From CANHVK01 sp044232905 (GTDB taxonomy: Bacteria; Bacteroidota; Bacteroidia; Flavobacteriales_D; Crocinitomicaceae): a stretch of 6,143 nt of DNA. Shown here piece after piece: positions 1-6,143 of this stretch. A model generated the notes under the pieces. That model had not been told where the DNA came from, made no database searches, and worked only from the letters and a program-made list of their open reading frames with translations. The position numbers were made by a program, and so were the translations under genes. The DNA is taken from NCBI GenBank assembly GCA_044232905.1, contig JBIIKZ010000096.1, positions 1-6,143 of the forward strand. Direction: 5' to 3'. Within the stretch, counting starts at the first letter, position 1, and each line of letters begins with the position of its first letter.

Positions 1-846
1 GGCGAGCAGTTTTCATTGTATTGGAAAAGCGATGGCAATGACCAAAAAACATTCATGACCGGGATCGAACTACCCTATTTATTTAAAAGCCCATTAAGTT
101 TGAAAGCCCAAATTCACATTTTCAAACAAGACAGTACGTTCCAAAACACAAAAAAAGCAATAGATTTAGGTTATTTTATAGATTATAATACCCGGATTTA
201 TTTGGGTTATCAATCGACTGAATCCAGTGATATCCAAAACAAAAATAGTAAAACGTTAAGCGACTATACCAATTCCTACTTAACCTCCAAATTAGAGTAT
301 TCTAAATTGAATACTACAAATTCAAATTTCCTTGAAAAATCAAGTCTTTTCATTACAACGGGATTTGGAAAAAGAATCACAAATGATTCCCCCGAAACTA
401 TTGGAACTAACAAACAGTTTTACATAAAGCTAGACGTCCTGCATAACTTTTATTTGAATCAAAAAAATTGTATTAACATAAATTCTCGAACTAATTTTTT
501 AAAAAGTGAAACTTATATCATAAACGAATTATTCCGCTTTGGAGGAAGTAATTCCATACGCGGATTTGCGGAAAATAGTTTACAAGCCAATTTCTTGTCG
601 GCCATACAAACAGAATACCGATATGTTGCTTCTCCTAGTTTATATATTCATTCCATAATGGATTATGGTTTCTATCAAGACGACAGCGCAAAAAATAAGG
701 GAGATTTAATAGGCCTAGGATTGGGAATTGGTCTACATACAAAAAACGGACTGCTAAAAATAGCTTTCGCAAATGGAATTTTTAACAATCAAGAGGTGAA
801 ATTTTACAACACTTTTATTCACATAAATTACAATATTAAATTTTGA
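1..846 (+). CDS. Omp85-superfamily (BamA/TamA-like) outer-membrane beta-barrel protein, 3' part only
   Basis: The frame is open from base 1 to the TGA at 844-846 (281 residues), so the start and any signal peptide or POTRA domains lie outside the window. The TTG at 16-18 is not a credible start, because the frame is open upstream of it. The visible part alternates polar and hydrophobic residues, as in an outer-membrane barrel. The best marker is FRFGGSNSIRGF, with IRGF at bases 556-567. It matches the conserved (V/I)RG(F/Y) motif of loop 6 in Omp85 proteins, which folds back into the barrel. The C-terminus, IHINYNIKF, has hydrophobic or aromatic residues at every second position and a terminal Phe, the usual signal recognised by the BAM machinery. 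Family members insert or translocate proteins or lipids at the outer membrane, but this protein's substrate cannot be told. It could be a divergent family member rather than BamA itself. Its composition (about 38% GC over 541-660, counted by hand) is higher than that of the transporter genes downstream. Confidence 0.72.
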   Translation, partial: GEQFSLYWKSDGNDQKTFMTGIELPYLFKSPLSLKAQIHIFKQDSTFQNTKKAIDLGYFIDYNTRIYLGYQSTESSDIQNKNSKTLSDYTNSYLTSKLEYSKLNTTNSNFLEKSSLFITTGFGKRITNDSPETIGTNKQFYIKLDVLHNFYLNQKNCININSRTNFLKSETYIINELFRFGGSNSIRGFAENSLQANFLSAIQTEYRYVASPSLYIHSIMDYGFYQDDSAKNKGDLIGLGLGIGLHTKNGLLKIAFANGIFNNQEVKFYNTFIHINYNIKF

Positions 847-893
847 TAACCTGACCTAGAACTAGAATACGTGACAAATTTTACCCTAAATGT

Positions 894-909
894 TGTAAAA
901 TAATTTACA
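894..909. promoter_or_regulatory. Inverted repeat TGTAAA-N4-TTTACA, possible operator upstream of the SusC gene
   Basis: Two perfect 6-base arms are separated by ATAA, centred at about 901.5. That is roughly 70 bases upstream of a start of transcription inferred from the weak -7 candidate at 959-966, which would suit an activator site. The left arm's GTAAAAT (895-901) can also pair with ATTTTAC at 878-884, so an RNA hairpin is an alternative. No T-tract follows, so it does not look like an intrinsic terminator for the upstream gene. In DNA this AT-rich, such a repeat can arise by chance. Confidence 0.3.
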
Positions 910-958
910 CTCCTCCAATAAAAAACATATTTTATTAGGAAAGTTAACAAATTATTAA

Positions 959-966
959 GATATTTG
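959..966 (+). promoter_or_regulatory. Weak candidate -7 element for the SusC-SusD operon
   Basis: GATATTTG matches the Bacteroidota -7 consensus TAnnTTTG at all fixed positions except the first (G for T). It holds the only TTTG in the 146-base spacer. A start of transcription near 970-973 would give a leader of about 20 bases. I see no clear TTTG-type -33 element at the expected spacing, only TTTA at 931-934, which is slightly too far away. The call rests on position and partial consensus. Confidence 0.3.
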
Positions 967-992
967 GGAGACTAATTCAAAATATACAAACA

Positions 993-3900
993 ATGAAACT
1001 AAATTTTAATGGATTCTTAGTACTATTGGTAGTGCTTGTGGCGCAAATCACTTTTGCGCAAGAGAGAACCGTTTCGGGTGTTGTTTCTGATAATGCAGGA
1101 ATGCCTTTGCCAGGTGTGAGCGTATTAGTAAAAGGAACTAAATCCGGAACTCAAACTGATTTTGACGGAAAATATTCCATCAAAGCATCATCAAACCAGA
1201 TTTTGATTTTCAGCTTTATTGGCATGAAAACTCAAGAAGTTATGGCAAGTTCTTCTACGGTTAATGTGAAACTAAAAGATGATTCGGTAGAACTCGAGAG
1301 TGTTGTGGTTGTAGCCTATGGAACACAGAAAAAGGAAGCAATTACTGGTTCAATTAGCGTTATAAATTCGGATAGAATAGAAAACGCTACATTCTCTAAT
1401 GCTGCTCAAAGTTTAGAGGGTTTAGTTTCTGGTCTTAGAATAACACAAGCTGACGCAAACCCTGGATCGGATCCTATTATAAGAATTAGAGGGTTTGGCT
1501 CAATAAATGCTGACAGTTCTCCTTTAATTGTATTAGATGGAGTACCTTATTCAGGAAGTTTAAGTAGCATCAATCCACAGGACATTGAATCAACTACTGT
1601 TTTGAAGGATGCATCTTCTACTGCTTTGTATGGTAATAAGGCATCAAATGGTGTTTTATTAATCACAACAAAGAAAGGAAAAAGAAATAATAAGCCACAA
1701 ATAAACTTTGATAATAGATATGGTGTAACACAAAGAGGTGCAAAAGAATACAATATTATTAAGAATCCTAAAGATTTTTATGAAGCTTATCATAGTGTAT
1801 TAACCAACTCTGAATATTATAGTCAAAATGCTGCTGGAACTCCAATTACTGTGCAACAAGCAAGACAATTCGCTAGCAATAACTTAATTGATAGGTTAGG
1901 TTATAACGTGTATGATGTGGCTGATAATGTATTAGTTGATCCTTTTACTGGTAAACTTAACAGTTCTGCAAATTTATTAGTAAATGATAGCTGGGAAGAT
2001 GAATTATTTAGAGATGCAGCAACCTTTTCTTCAACTAACTTAAATATTTCTGGGGGAAATCAAGATGTAGATTATTATTTTTCTTTAGGTAATGAAGAAA
2101 ATAATGGCTATACGATAAAAAGTAATTTTAAAAGAAAAACAGCAAGATTAAAAGTAAACGCTGCTAATATTGCAAAAATAATTTCTTTGAGTGGTGATGT
2201 ATCTTATGCTAAATCAAATAGTCAGGCAATTCCAGCTTCTTTTGATCCAGTAAATGGCGCTCCATCAACAAATTATGCTAATGCTTTCTTTTGGACAAGA
2301 AGAATTGCTCCAATATATCCTGTTTATCAATACGATGCAAACTGGAATCCAATAATTAATACCAATAATCCTAGTGGATTTGCTTATGATTTTGGTGCTG
2401 CACAAGATTTTGGCGGGGGAATAACCAGAGGACCAAGAAATTATGCCTCGGGTGAACATCCACTTGCAGTAATAGAAAATACTGAAGAAACAAATGCAAG
2501 AGATAATTTTAATGCTGCATTAAGGACAAAGTTTGATTTGCCTTTTGGTTTTAAATTTGAATATGTTATGAATTACCTTATAGAGATAGATCAAAGTCTG
2601 GACTTTACAAAACCAGGTGCAGGAGCATTTGCACTGGCACAAAATGGGCTTTTAACTAACACTAAAGATAATTTCTCTGCTTTTACTAATCAACAGTTAT
2701 TAACCTGGAAAAAAGATTTTGGAGTACATAGCTTCGATATACTTTTAGGTCACGAGACTTACGAAGAGAATTTTAACAGATTGGGCTTAACTAAATATAA
2801 TATTATAGGAAACTTTAGTCCAGTATTAGATAACACTTCAGTGTATATAGATGCGAGTAATTATAATACAAGGTATGTTACAGAAGGTTATTTTTCTAGA
2901 TTTGTTTACGGATTAGACAACAAATATTATGTTAATTTATCTGGCAGATACGATGCTTCTTCTGTATTCCATCCCGACGCAAGATGGGGTGCTTTTTGGT
3001 CAGCAGGTGGTTCTTGGATATTGAGCAAAGAAAAGTTTATGAATGACTCTAAAGTTATAGATTATGCCAAATTATCTTTTAACTATGGAACTACAGGTAA
3101 TGACAGAATTTTATATCCAGACGGACAGCAAACAAGAAACTTTACTGTTTATGAAAACCAATATGAAATTGGTGAAAATAATGGTGCCTTAACTCAAGTT
3201 TTAAAATATTTAGGAAATAAAAATGTGACTTGGGAAAAAGCGGCAAGTTTTGATATAGCATACAATATGAGTTTGTTTAATAGATTGAATGTTAATTTAG
3301 GCTATTTCAGCAAAACTTCAAAAGATCTTTTGTTTAACAACCCTATAGGGCCGTCAACAGGACAAAGTAGTAGCCCACGAAACTTTGGCACTTTGGTCAA
3401 TAGTGGCATTGAAACTGAAATTTCTTGGAGTGCAATAAAAAGAGAAAAAACTAATCTTACCATTAATGCAAACCTATCAACACTAAAAAATGTAATAAAA
3501 GAACTTCCAAGGGATTCTATACCATCTGGGAATTTCCGTAGAGTTGTTGGAAGAAGCATTTATGATTATTTTATGGTAAGGTCTGCGGGTGTTAATCCTG
3601 TAAATGGAAACGCGCAATATTTTACAAAAGATGAAACTACAGGCGAAAGGATTATAACAGAAGATTATGCAAGTGCTGTTACATCTGGCAGGGAATTTAT
3701 TAATAAAAGAGCAATTCCTGATTTCACTGGTGGTTTTGGAGCAGACTTACAGCTAGGTAATTTTTCTTTAGGACTTCAATTTTCTTATCAATTAGGTGGT
3801 TATGGATTAGATAACGAATACTTTGGACTGTTATCTGCTACTCAAGACATCACTAATTTTGCAGATTATGATAAAACATGGACTATAGATAATCCAACAG

Positions 3901-4199
3901 CTAGCTTACCTAGAGTAGATCCTTTGTCACCAAATCAATATAGGATTTCTGATTTGTATCTAGTAGATTTAAGCTATTTAAGCTTATCGAATATTAACCT
4001 AGGTTATCTGTTAAAAAATGAAAATTTAAAAAGGAATCATATTGAAAGTGTTAGGATCTATGGAATCATTAATAATGGATTTTTATTATACAGTGCTAGA
4101 CAAGGATATGATCCACGTCTTAGTTTGGTTGGATCATCTTCAGCTGAATATGGTGCGAATAGAACAATTGCGTTAGGAGTTAGTGTTAAACTTAATTAA
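993..4199 (+). CDS. SusC/RagA-family TonB-dependent outer-membrane transporter
   Basis: This 1068-residue protein is the barrel half of a SusCD uptake complex, which imports oligomeric ligands (glycans or peptides) across the outer membrane using TonB energy. Residues 1-22 are a signal peptide with a long hydrophobic core, probably cut after TFA just before Gln23. Residues 27-95 are the CarboxypepD_reg-like domain (VSGVV, PGVSVLVKGT, TDFDGKYSI, FSFIGM). A TonB-box-like stretch, ESVVVVAYGTQKK, lies at 102-114. The plug follows to about 229, with RIRGFGSIN (164-172), PLIVLDGVPY (177-186) and the SusC/RagA signature LKDASSTALYG...NGVLLITTKKG (204-229). The rest is the 22-strand barrel, including the family motif NYGTTGND (697-704). 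Length is normal for the family. No STN domain precedes the carboxypeptidase-like domain, so direct signalling to a FecR-type anti-sigma factor is unlikely. The start fits the signal peptide; ATG follows an A-rich stretch with no Shine-Dalgarno sequence. The protein ends VSVKLN, with Leu next to last and a final Asn instead of the usual aromatic residue. The first 600 bases are richer in GC than the rest. The ligand is unknown. Confidence 0.96.
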   Translation: MKLNFNGFLVLLVVLVAQITFAQERTVSGVVSDNAGMPLPGVSVLVKGTKSGTQTDFDGKYSIKASSNQILIFSFIGMKTQEVMASSSTVNVKLKDDSVELESVVVVAYGTQKKEAITGSISVINSDRIENATFSNAAQSLEGLVSGLRITQADANPGSDPIIRIRGFGSINADSSPLIVLDGVPYSGSLSSINPQDIESTTVLKDASSTALYGNKASNGVLLITTKKGKRNNKPQINFDNRYGVTQRGAKEYNIIKNPKDFYEAYHSVLTNSEYYSQNAAGTPITVQQARQFASNNLIDRLGYNVYDVADNVLVDPFTGKLNSSANLLVNDSWEDELFRDAATFSSTNLNISGGNQDVDYYFSLGNEENNGYTIKSNFKRKTARLKVNAANIAKIISLSGDVSYAKSNSQAIPASFDPVNGAPSTNYANAFFWTRRIAPIYPVYQYDANWNPIINTNNPSGFAYDFGAAQDFGGGITRGPRNYASGEHPLAVIENTEETNARDNFNAALRTKFDLPFGFKFEYVMNYLIEIDQSLDFTKPGAGAFALAQNGLLTNTKDNFSAFTNQQLLTWKKDFGVHSFDILLGHETYEENFNRLGLTKYNIIGNFSPVLDNTSVYIDASNYNTRYVTEGYFSRFVYGLDNKYYVNLSGRYDASSVFHPDARWGAFWSAGGSWILSKEKFMNDSKVIDYAKLSFNYGTTGNDRILYPDGQQTRNFTVYENQYEIGENNGALTQVLKYLGNKNVTWEKAASFDIAYNMSLFNRLNVNLGYFSKTSKDLLFNNPIGPSTGQSSSPRNFGTLVNSGIETEISWSAIKREKTNLTINANLSTLKNVIKELPRDSIPSGNFRRVVGRSIYDYFMVRSAGVNPVNGNAQYFTKDETTGERIITEDYASAVTSGREFINKRAIPDFTGGFGADLQLGNFSLGLQFSYQLGGYGLDNEYFGLLSATQDITNFADYDKTWTIDNPTASLPRVDPLSPNQYRISDLYLVDLSYLSLSNINLGYLLKNENLKRNHIESVRIYGIINNGFLLYSARQGYDPRLSLVGSSSAEYGANRTIALGVSVKLN

Positions 4200-4210
4200 A
4201 AAACAATATC

Positions 4211-5701
4211 ATGAAAAAAAGTAAAAAATATTTACATATAAGAATAATAAAATATATGCTGTTATTATTCCTTATAGTGCATTCAACTTCATGTACCGAT
4301 TTAGATCAAGAATTTGATCAACAAGAGCTATATACGGATTCCCATTCAGCAGCAGTTGCTAATTCAGGTAGTACACAAGGATTAAAGGCTCTAGATGGTG
4401 CAATTTTAGCTTATTTTAGAGATGGTGAAACTGGTGAAGATGAGTTTGGCATTAAAGCTGTAGAACTTGGTATGGATTTGAGAAGTAATGATATGGACAT
4501 GAGTGCTAGTACTTGGTTTTCATTTTACAATAATTATGATAACGTTATCTTAACTTCAAACGACAATGATTTTATTTGGAAATTCTTCTATAAAATTGTC
4601 AATAATTCAAATAGTATAATTAAATCCGTTTCACCTACCGCACCAACAGAAAGTTTGGTTTTTAAATATAAATCTCATGCTTACAGAGCTATAGCGTATT
4701 TTTATTTATTAAGAATATATCAGCAGACAGCAGCAGATGATTCGACACTAGCTATTCCAATAGATTTGGGGGATTTTGTAGGAGAACCAAAATCTACAGT
4801 AGGCCAAGTAAAGAAGTTAATACTTGATGACTTAACAATAGCATACAATGGGTTGAAATCTTATGATAGGGCTTCAAAACAAGAAGTTGACGCAAATGTA
4901 GTAGCGGCATTTCTTGCAAGGTACCATTTAACTTATAAAAATTGGTCTGAGGCAGAAAAATATTCAGATATTGCGATGAAAGTTGGAAGTATCAGCAATG
5001 ATGTCCTTCATGGTTTTGATGATATTTTACTATCCGAAGTATTATGGGGAGCCGATGTAACACCTGCAACATCTGAAGTATACGCTTCTTTCTTTGCTCA
5101 TTCTAGTCAAATAAATGATGGTTATAGTGGATGGAATCATTTTAAAACTATAAATTCTAATTTATTTGATTTTATACCTGACACAGACAAAAGAAAAAAA
5201 TGGTTTGCTGATCAACGTTATCCAGCTGATGCTGTTATAATACCTAATACTTGGGGCCATTACAGAGCAATACCAAAATACTCAAGCTTAAAATTTTATG
5301 CAAAGCCTGGGCCTGGTGAGTTTATTGGAGACTACATTTATTTGAGAAATACAGAATTTTACTTAACAAAAGCTGAAGCTCTAGCTAGACAAAATAGAGA
5401 TGTAGAAGCACAACAGGTATTATTTGATTTAAACTCTATTAGAGATGATAACTATGTTAAATCTACTAAGACTGGACAAGCACTTATAAATGATATTTTG
5501 ATGTACAGAAGAGTTGAATTGTGGGGTGAAGGGGTAGCTTCTTTTGATATGGCAAGAAACGGCATTGGTTTGGACAGAAAAGACGGGAGATTAAACCTTG
5601 TTCTGCCTGGTGCTGATTTGGTGATACCCGCATTAGATAAAAGAATGATTTACGCAATACCTTTATCTGAAATTGATGCTAATCCAAATTTAAACAATTA
5701 G
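4211..5701 (+). CDS. SusD/RagB-family nutrient-binding outer-membrane lipoprotein
   Basis: This 496-residue protein is the surface lid of the SusC partner encoded 11 bases upstream; the spacing indicates one transcript. A basic n-region and hydrophobic core (residues 1-23) lead to a loose lipobox, STSC, with Cys28 as the lipidated residue. The acidic residues after it (Asp30, Asp32, Glu34, Asp36) fit the negatively charged export signal of Bacteroidota surface lipoproteins. The N-terminal half carries RSNDMDMSASTWFSFYNNYDN (91-111) and FIWKFFYKIVNNSNSII (121-137), typical of a large RagB/SusD subgroup. TPR-like helices are seen at 151-170, 226-257 and 384-411; the last, YLTKAEALAR...LNSIR, and MYRRVELWGEG...FDMARNG (431-451) are hallmarks of the C-terminal SusD domain. 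Length is normal and the C-terminal IPLSEIDANPNLN is intact. The domain content does not define the ligand. Absence of neighbouring glycan-degrading enzymes leaves peptide uptake, as known for RagAB, as one possibility among others. Confidence 0.95.
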   Translation: MKKSKKYLHIRIIKYMLLLFLIVHSTSCTDLDQEFDQQELYTDSHSAAVANSGSTQGLKALDGAILAYFRDGETGEDEFGIKAVELGMDLRSNDMDMSASTWFSFYNNYDNVILTSNDNDFIWKFFYKIVNNSNSIIKSVSPTAPTESLVFKYKSHAYRAIAYFYLLRIYQQTAADDSTLAIPIDLGDFVGEPKSTVGQVKKLILDDLTIAYNGLKSYDRASKQEVDANVVAAFLARYHLTYKNWSEAEKYSDIAMKVGSISNDVLHGFDDILLSEVLWGADVTPATSEVYASFFAHSSQINDGYSGWNHFKTINSNLFDFIPDTDKRKKWFADQRYPADAVIIPNTWGHYRAIPKYSSLKFYAKPGPGEFIGDYIYLRNTEFYLTKAEALARQNRDVEAQQVLFDLNSIRDDNYVKSTKTGQALINDILMYRRVELWGEGVASFDMARNGIGLDRKDGRLNLVLPGADLVIPALDKRMIYAIPLSEIDANPNLNN

Positions 5702-5703
5702 AA

Positions 5704-5745
5704 AATCTACTGTGCAAATCATTCTTTTTAGCACAATGATAGATT
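5704..5745 (+). terminator. Two-block inverted repeat just after the SusD stop codon
   Basis: AATCTA (5704-5709) pairs with TAGATT (5740-5745), and TGTGC (5711-5715) pairs with GCACA (5731-5735). Between the blocks is an asymmetric internal loop (C against ATGA), and the top loop is 15 bases. The element begins three bases after the SusD stop, so it could cap or protect the 3' end of the operon mRNA. It lacks a T-tract, so it is not a canonical intrinsic terminator; termination may need Rho or the stronger hairpin at 5891. Confidence 0.35.
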
Positions 5746-5853
5746 AATAAATAATAAGGAAACGTCTAAAATCAATTACTACTACATGTTTTCAAATAAT
5801 CATATGTATTGTTCTATTCATTGAGATGCATTAAACAAACGTAAAGCCTAATT

Positions 5854-5872
5854 TTATGCTAAACTAGCATAA
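5854..5872. repeat. Perfect 8-base inverted repeat TTATGCTA-AAC-TAGCATAA
   Basis: Both 8-base arms match exactly around a 3-base centre, in the spacer between the SusD gene and the rlmB remnant and 18 bases before the strong terminator. It could be a protein-binding palindrome or a small hairpin. There is no T-tract and no recognised consensus, so no function is assigned. Confidence 0.45.
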
Positions 5873-5890
5873 CCGATCACAAAAAAGAAG

Positions 5891-5918
5891 CCGTCTCACA
5901 ACTTGAGACGGTTTTTTT
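5891..5918. terminator. Strong bidirectional Rho-independent terminator
   Basis: CCGTCTCA (5891-5898) and TGAGACGG (5904-5911) form a perfect 8-base-pair, fairly GC-rich stem with a 5-base loop. Seven T residues follow (5912-5918). On the other side is an A-rich tract (AAAAAAGAAG, 5881-5890), so the same hairpin with a T-rich tail also exists on the minus strand. It should stop any transcript reading through from the SusC-SusD operon before rlmB, and any leftward transcript from the right. Confidence 0.9.
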
Positions 5919-5919
5919 A

Positions 5920-5927
5920 TACCTTTG
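5920..5927 (+). promoter_or_regulatory. Perfect Bacteroidota -7 element for the rlmB remnant
   Basis: TACCTTTG matches the TAnnTTTG consensus fully and starts two bases after the terminator T-tract. The ATG follows only five bases after the final G. With usual spacing, transcription would begin at or within a few bases of the ATG, giving a leaderless or nearly leaderless mRNA. The -33 region would fall inside the terminator stem, where no good TTTG is seen; TTG at 5903-5905 is too close. Confidence 0.6.
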
Positions 5928-5932
5928 CCCAC

Positions 5933-6040
5933 ATGGAAAAAGAACATCTTATATTCGGAATACGAGCAATAATCGAAGCAATACAATCAGGGGCAGCAGA
6001 CGACAAAGTCTTTATACAAAAAGAAATTTCTGGCGAATAA
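5933..6040 (+). pseudogene. rlmB: rlmB remnant: N-terminal 35 codons of a 23S rRNA (guanosine-2'-O)-methyltransferase
   Basis: The ATG at 5933 opens a 35-residue frame, MEKEHLIFGIRAIIEAIQSG followed by AADDKVFIQKEISGE, then TAA at 6038-6040. The stretch IFGIRAIIEAI followed by KVFIQKEISGE matches the start of the L30e-like substrate-binding domain of RlmB (SpoU/TrmH family), which 2'-O-methylates G2251 of 23S rRNA. Full-length members have roughly 240-250 residues. Here the rest of this domain and the whole SPOUT catalytic domain with its knotted AdoMet site are absent. In the same frame after the stop only IDMNIEKT is read before a second stop at 6065-6067, and nothing RlmB-like resumes by the window end. 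The upstream promoter element and ATG look native, so this is the real 5' end of the gene, cut off by rearrangement, insertion or deletion, or a duplicated 5' fragment. A working copy may exist elsewhere. The identification rests on recalled family sequence and a short fragment. Confidence 0.75.
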
Positions 6041-6056
6041 ATAGACATGAACATCG

Positions 6057-6105
6057 AAAAAACTTGATAAATATGGAATCTGATTCCATATTTATCCAGT
6101 TTTTT
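6057..6105. repeat. 49-base near-perfect palindrome, probable bidirectional hairpin terminator
   Basis: The centre is T6081. GATAAATATGGAATC (6066-6080) is matched exactly by GATTCCATATTTATC (6082-6096). After one mismatch (T6065 against C6097), AAAAAACT (6057-6064) is matched exactly by AGTTTTTT (6098-6105). In all, 23 of 24 arm positions pair. The outer A6 and T6 tracts give a T-tail on either strand, so a bidirectional terminator is the simplest reading. It lies 16 bases after the stop that ends the rlmB remnant, so it may instead belong to the element or gene that replaced the rest of rlmB. I do not recognise it as the end of a known insertion sequence. Confidence 0.8.
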
Positions 6106-6143
6106 AAGAAAAAGAAAAGTCGGAAAATCGGAAATAAGAGCAA

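Noticed and set aside
1547..1753. 68-codon minus-strand frame within the SusC gene
   Set aside because: It is antisense to the conserved plug signature of SusC and has no promoter or protein resemblance.
2265..2459. 64-codon minus-strand frame within the SusC gene
   Set aside because: It is an antisense shadow of the barrel region with no recognisable domain.
3302..3559. 85-codon minus-strand frame within the SusC gene
   Set aside because: It is an antisense shadow with hydrophobic character derived from barrel codons and no independent support.
5783..5824. Short plus-strand frame (MFSNNHMYCSIH) in the spacer after the SusD gene
   Set aside because: Only about a dozen codons, with no promoter element and no similarity that I recognise.
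5702..5932. Possible CRISPR array, tRNA or riboswitch in the spacer
   Set aside because: No regularly spaced direct repeats, cloverleaf or known aptamer core could be found; only the three separate inverted repeats and the promoter element are supported.
6120..6134. Tandem TCGGAAA direct repeat (6120-6126 and 6128-6134)
   Set aside because: Two 7-base copies in purine-rich sequence at the window edge are too little to call a repeat array or an element end.
5917..6141. Minus-strand frame open for about 75 codons from the right edge, ending at a TAA inside the terminator region
   Set aside because: It runs antisense to the rlmB remnant and through the palindrome, has no recognisable motif, and its stop lies in the terminator tail. 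Best explained as an antisense shadow.
6073..6143. ATG-started plus-strand frame beginning MESDSIFIQFF and open to the window edge
   Set aside because: It begins inside the palindrome, and nearly the same peptide is read on the opposite strand. The continuation is a Lys/Arg-rich low-complexity run with no family resemblance.

Overview
The window looks like chromosome of a Bacteroidota bacterium, most likely a Flavobacteriaceae member close to Flavobacterium. The evidence is a low-GC sequence, A-rich translation starts without Shine-Dalgarno sequences, a textbook SusC/SusD outer-membrane pair, a perfect Bacteroidota -7 promoter element (TAnnTTTG), and a fragment of a flavobacterial-type 23S rRNA methyltransferase RlmB.

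Layout from left to right. (1) 1-846 is the 3' part of an outer-membrane beta-barrel gene of the Omp85 (BamA/TamA-like) kind, cut by the window edge. (2) 847-992 is a short AT-rich spacer with a TGTAAA-N4-TTTACA inverted repeat and a weak -7 candidate. (3) 993-4199 encodes a SusC/RagA-type TonB-dependent transporter. (4) 4211-5701, 11 bases later, encodes its SusD/RagB-type surface lipoprotein. The two form a tight bicistronic operon. (5) 5702-5932 is a spacer with three inverted repeats. The last is a strong bidirectional intrinsic terminator, followed at once by a perfect -7 element. (6) 5933-6040 is the first 35 codons of an rlmB-like gene, ended by an in-frame TAA: a remnant, not a working gene. 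(7) 6057-6105 is a 49-base near-perfect palindrome, followed by an A/G-rich tail to the window edge.

How the genes work together: SusC and SusD are expected to form a 'pedal-bin' complex. The lipoprotein lid captures a ligand at the cell surface, and the TonB-driven barrel moves it into the periplasm. No hydrolase, ECF sigma/anti-sigma pair, hybrid two-component regulator or SusE/F-like lipoprotein is visible here, so the ligand cannot be named. The Omp85-like protein has no evident functional link to the pair.

The main points for a second look are the broken rlmB next to a long palindrome, the sharp base-composition change inside the SusC gene, and the terminator-promoter junction ahead of rlmB. 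I see no convincing new multi-gene system; the SusCD pair itself is a common type.
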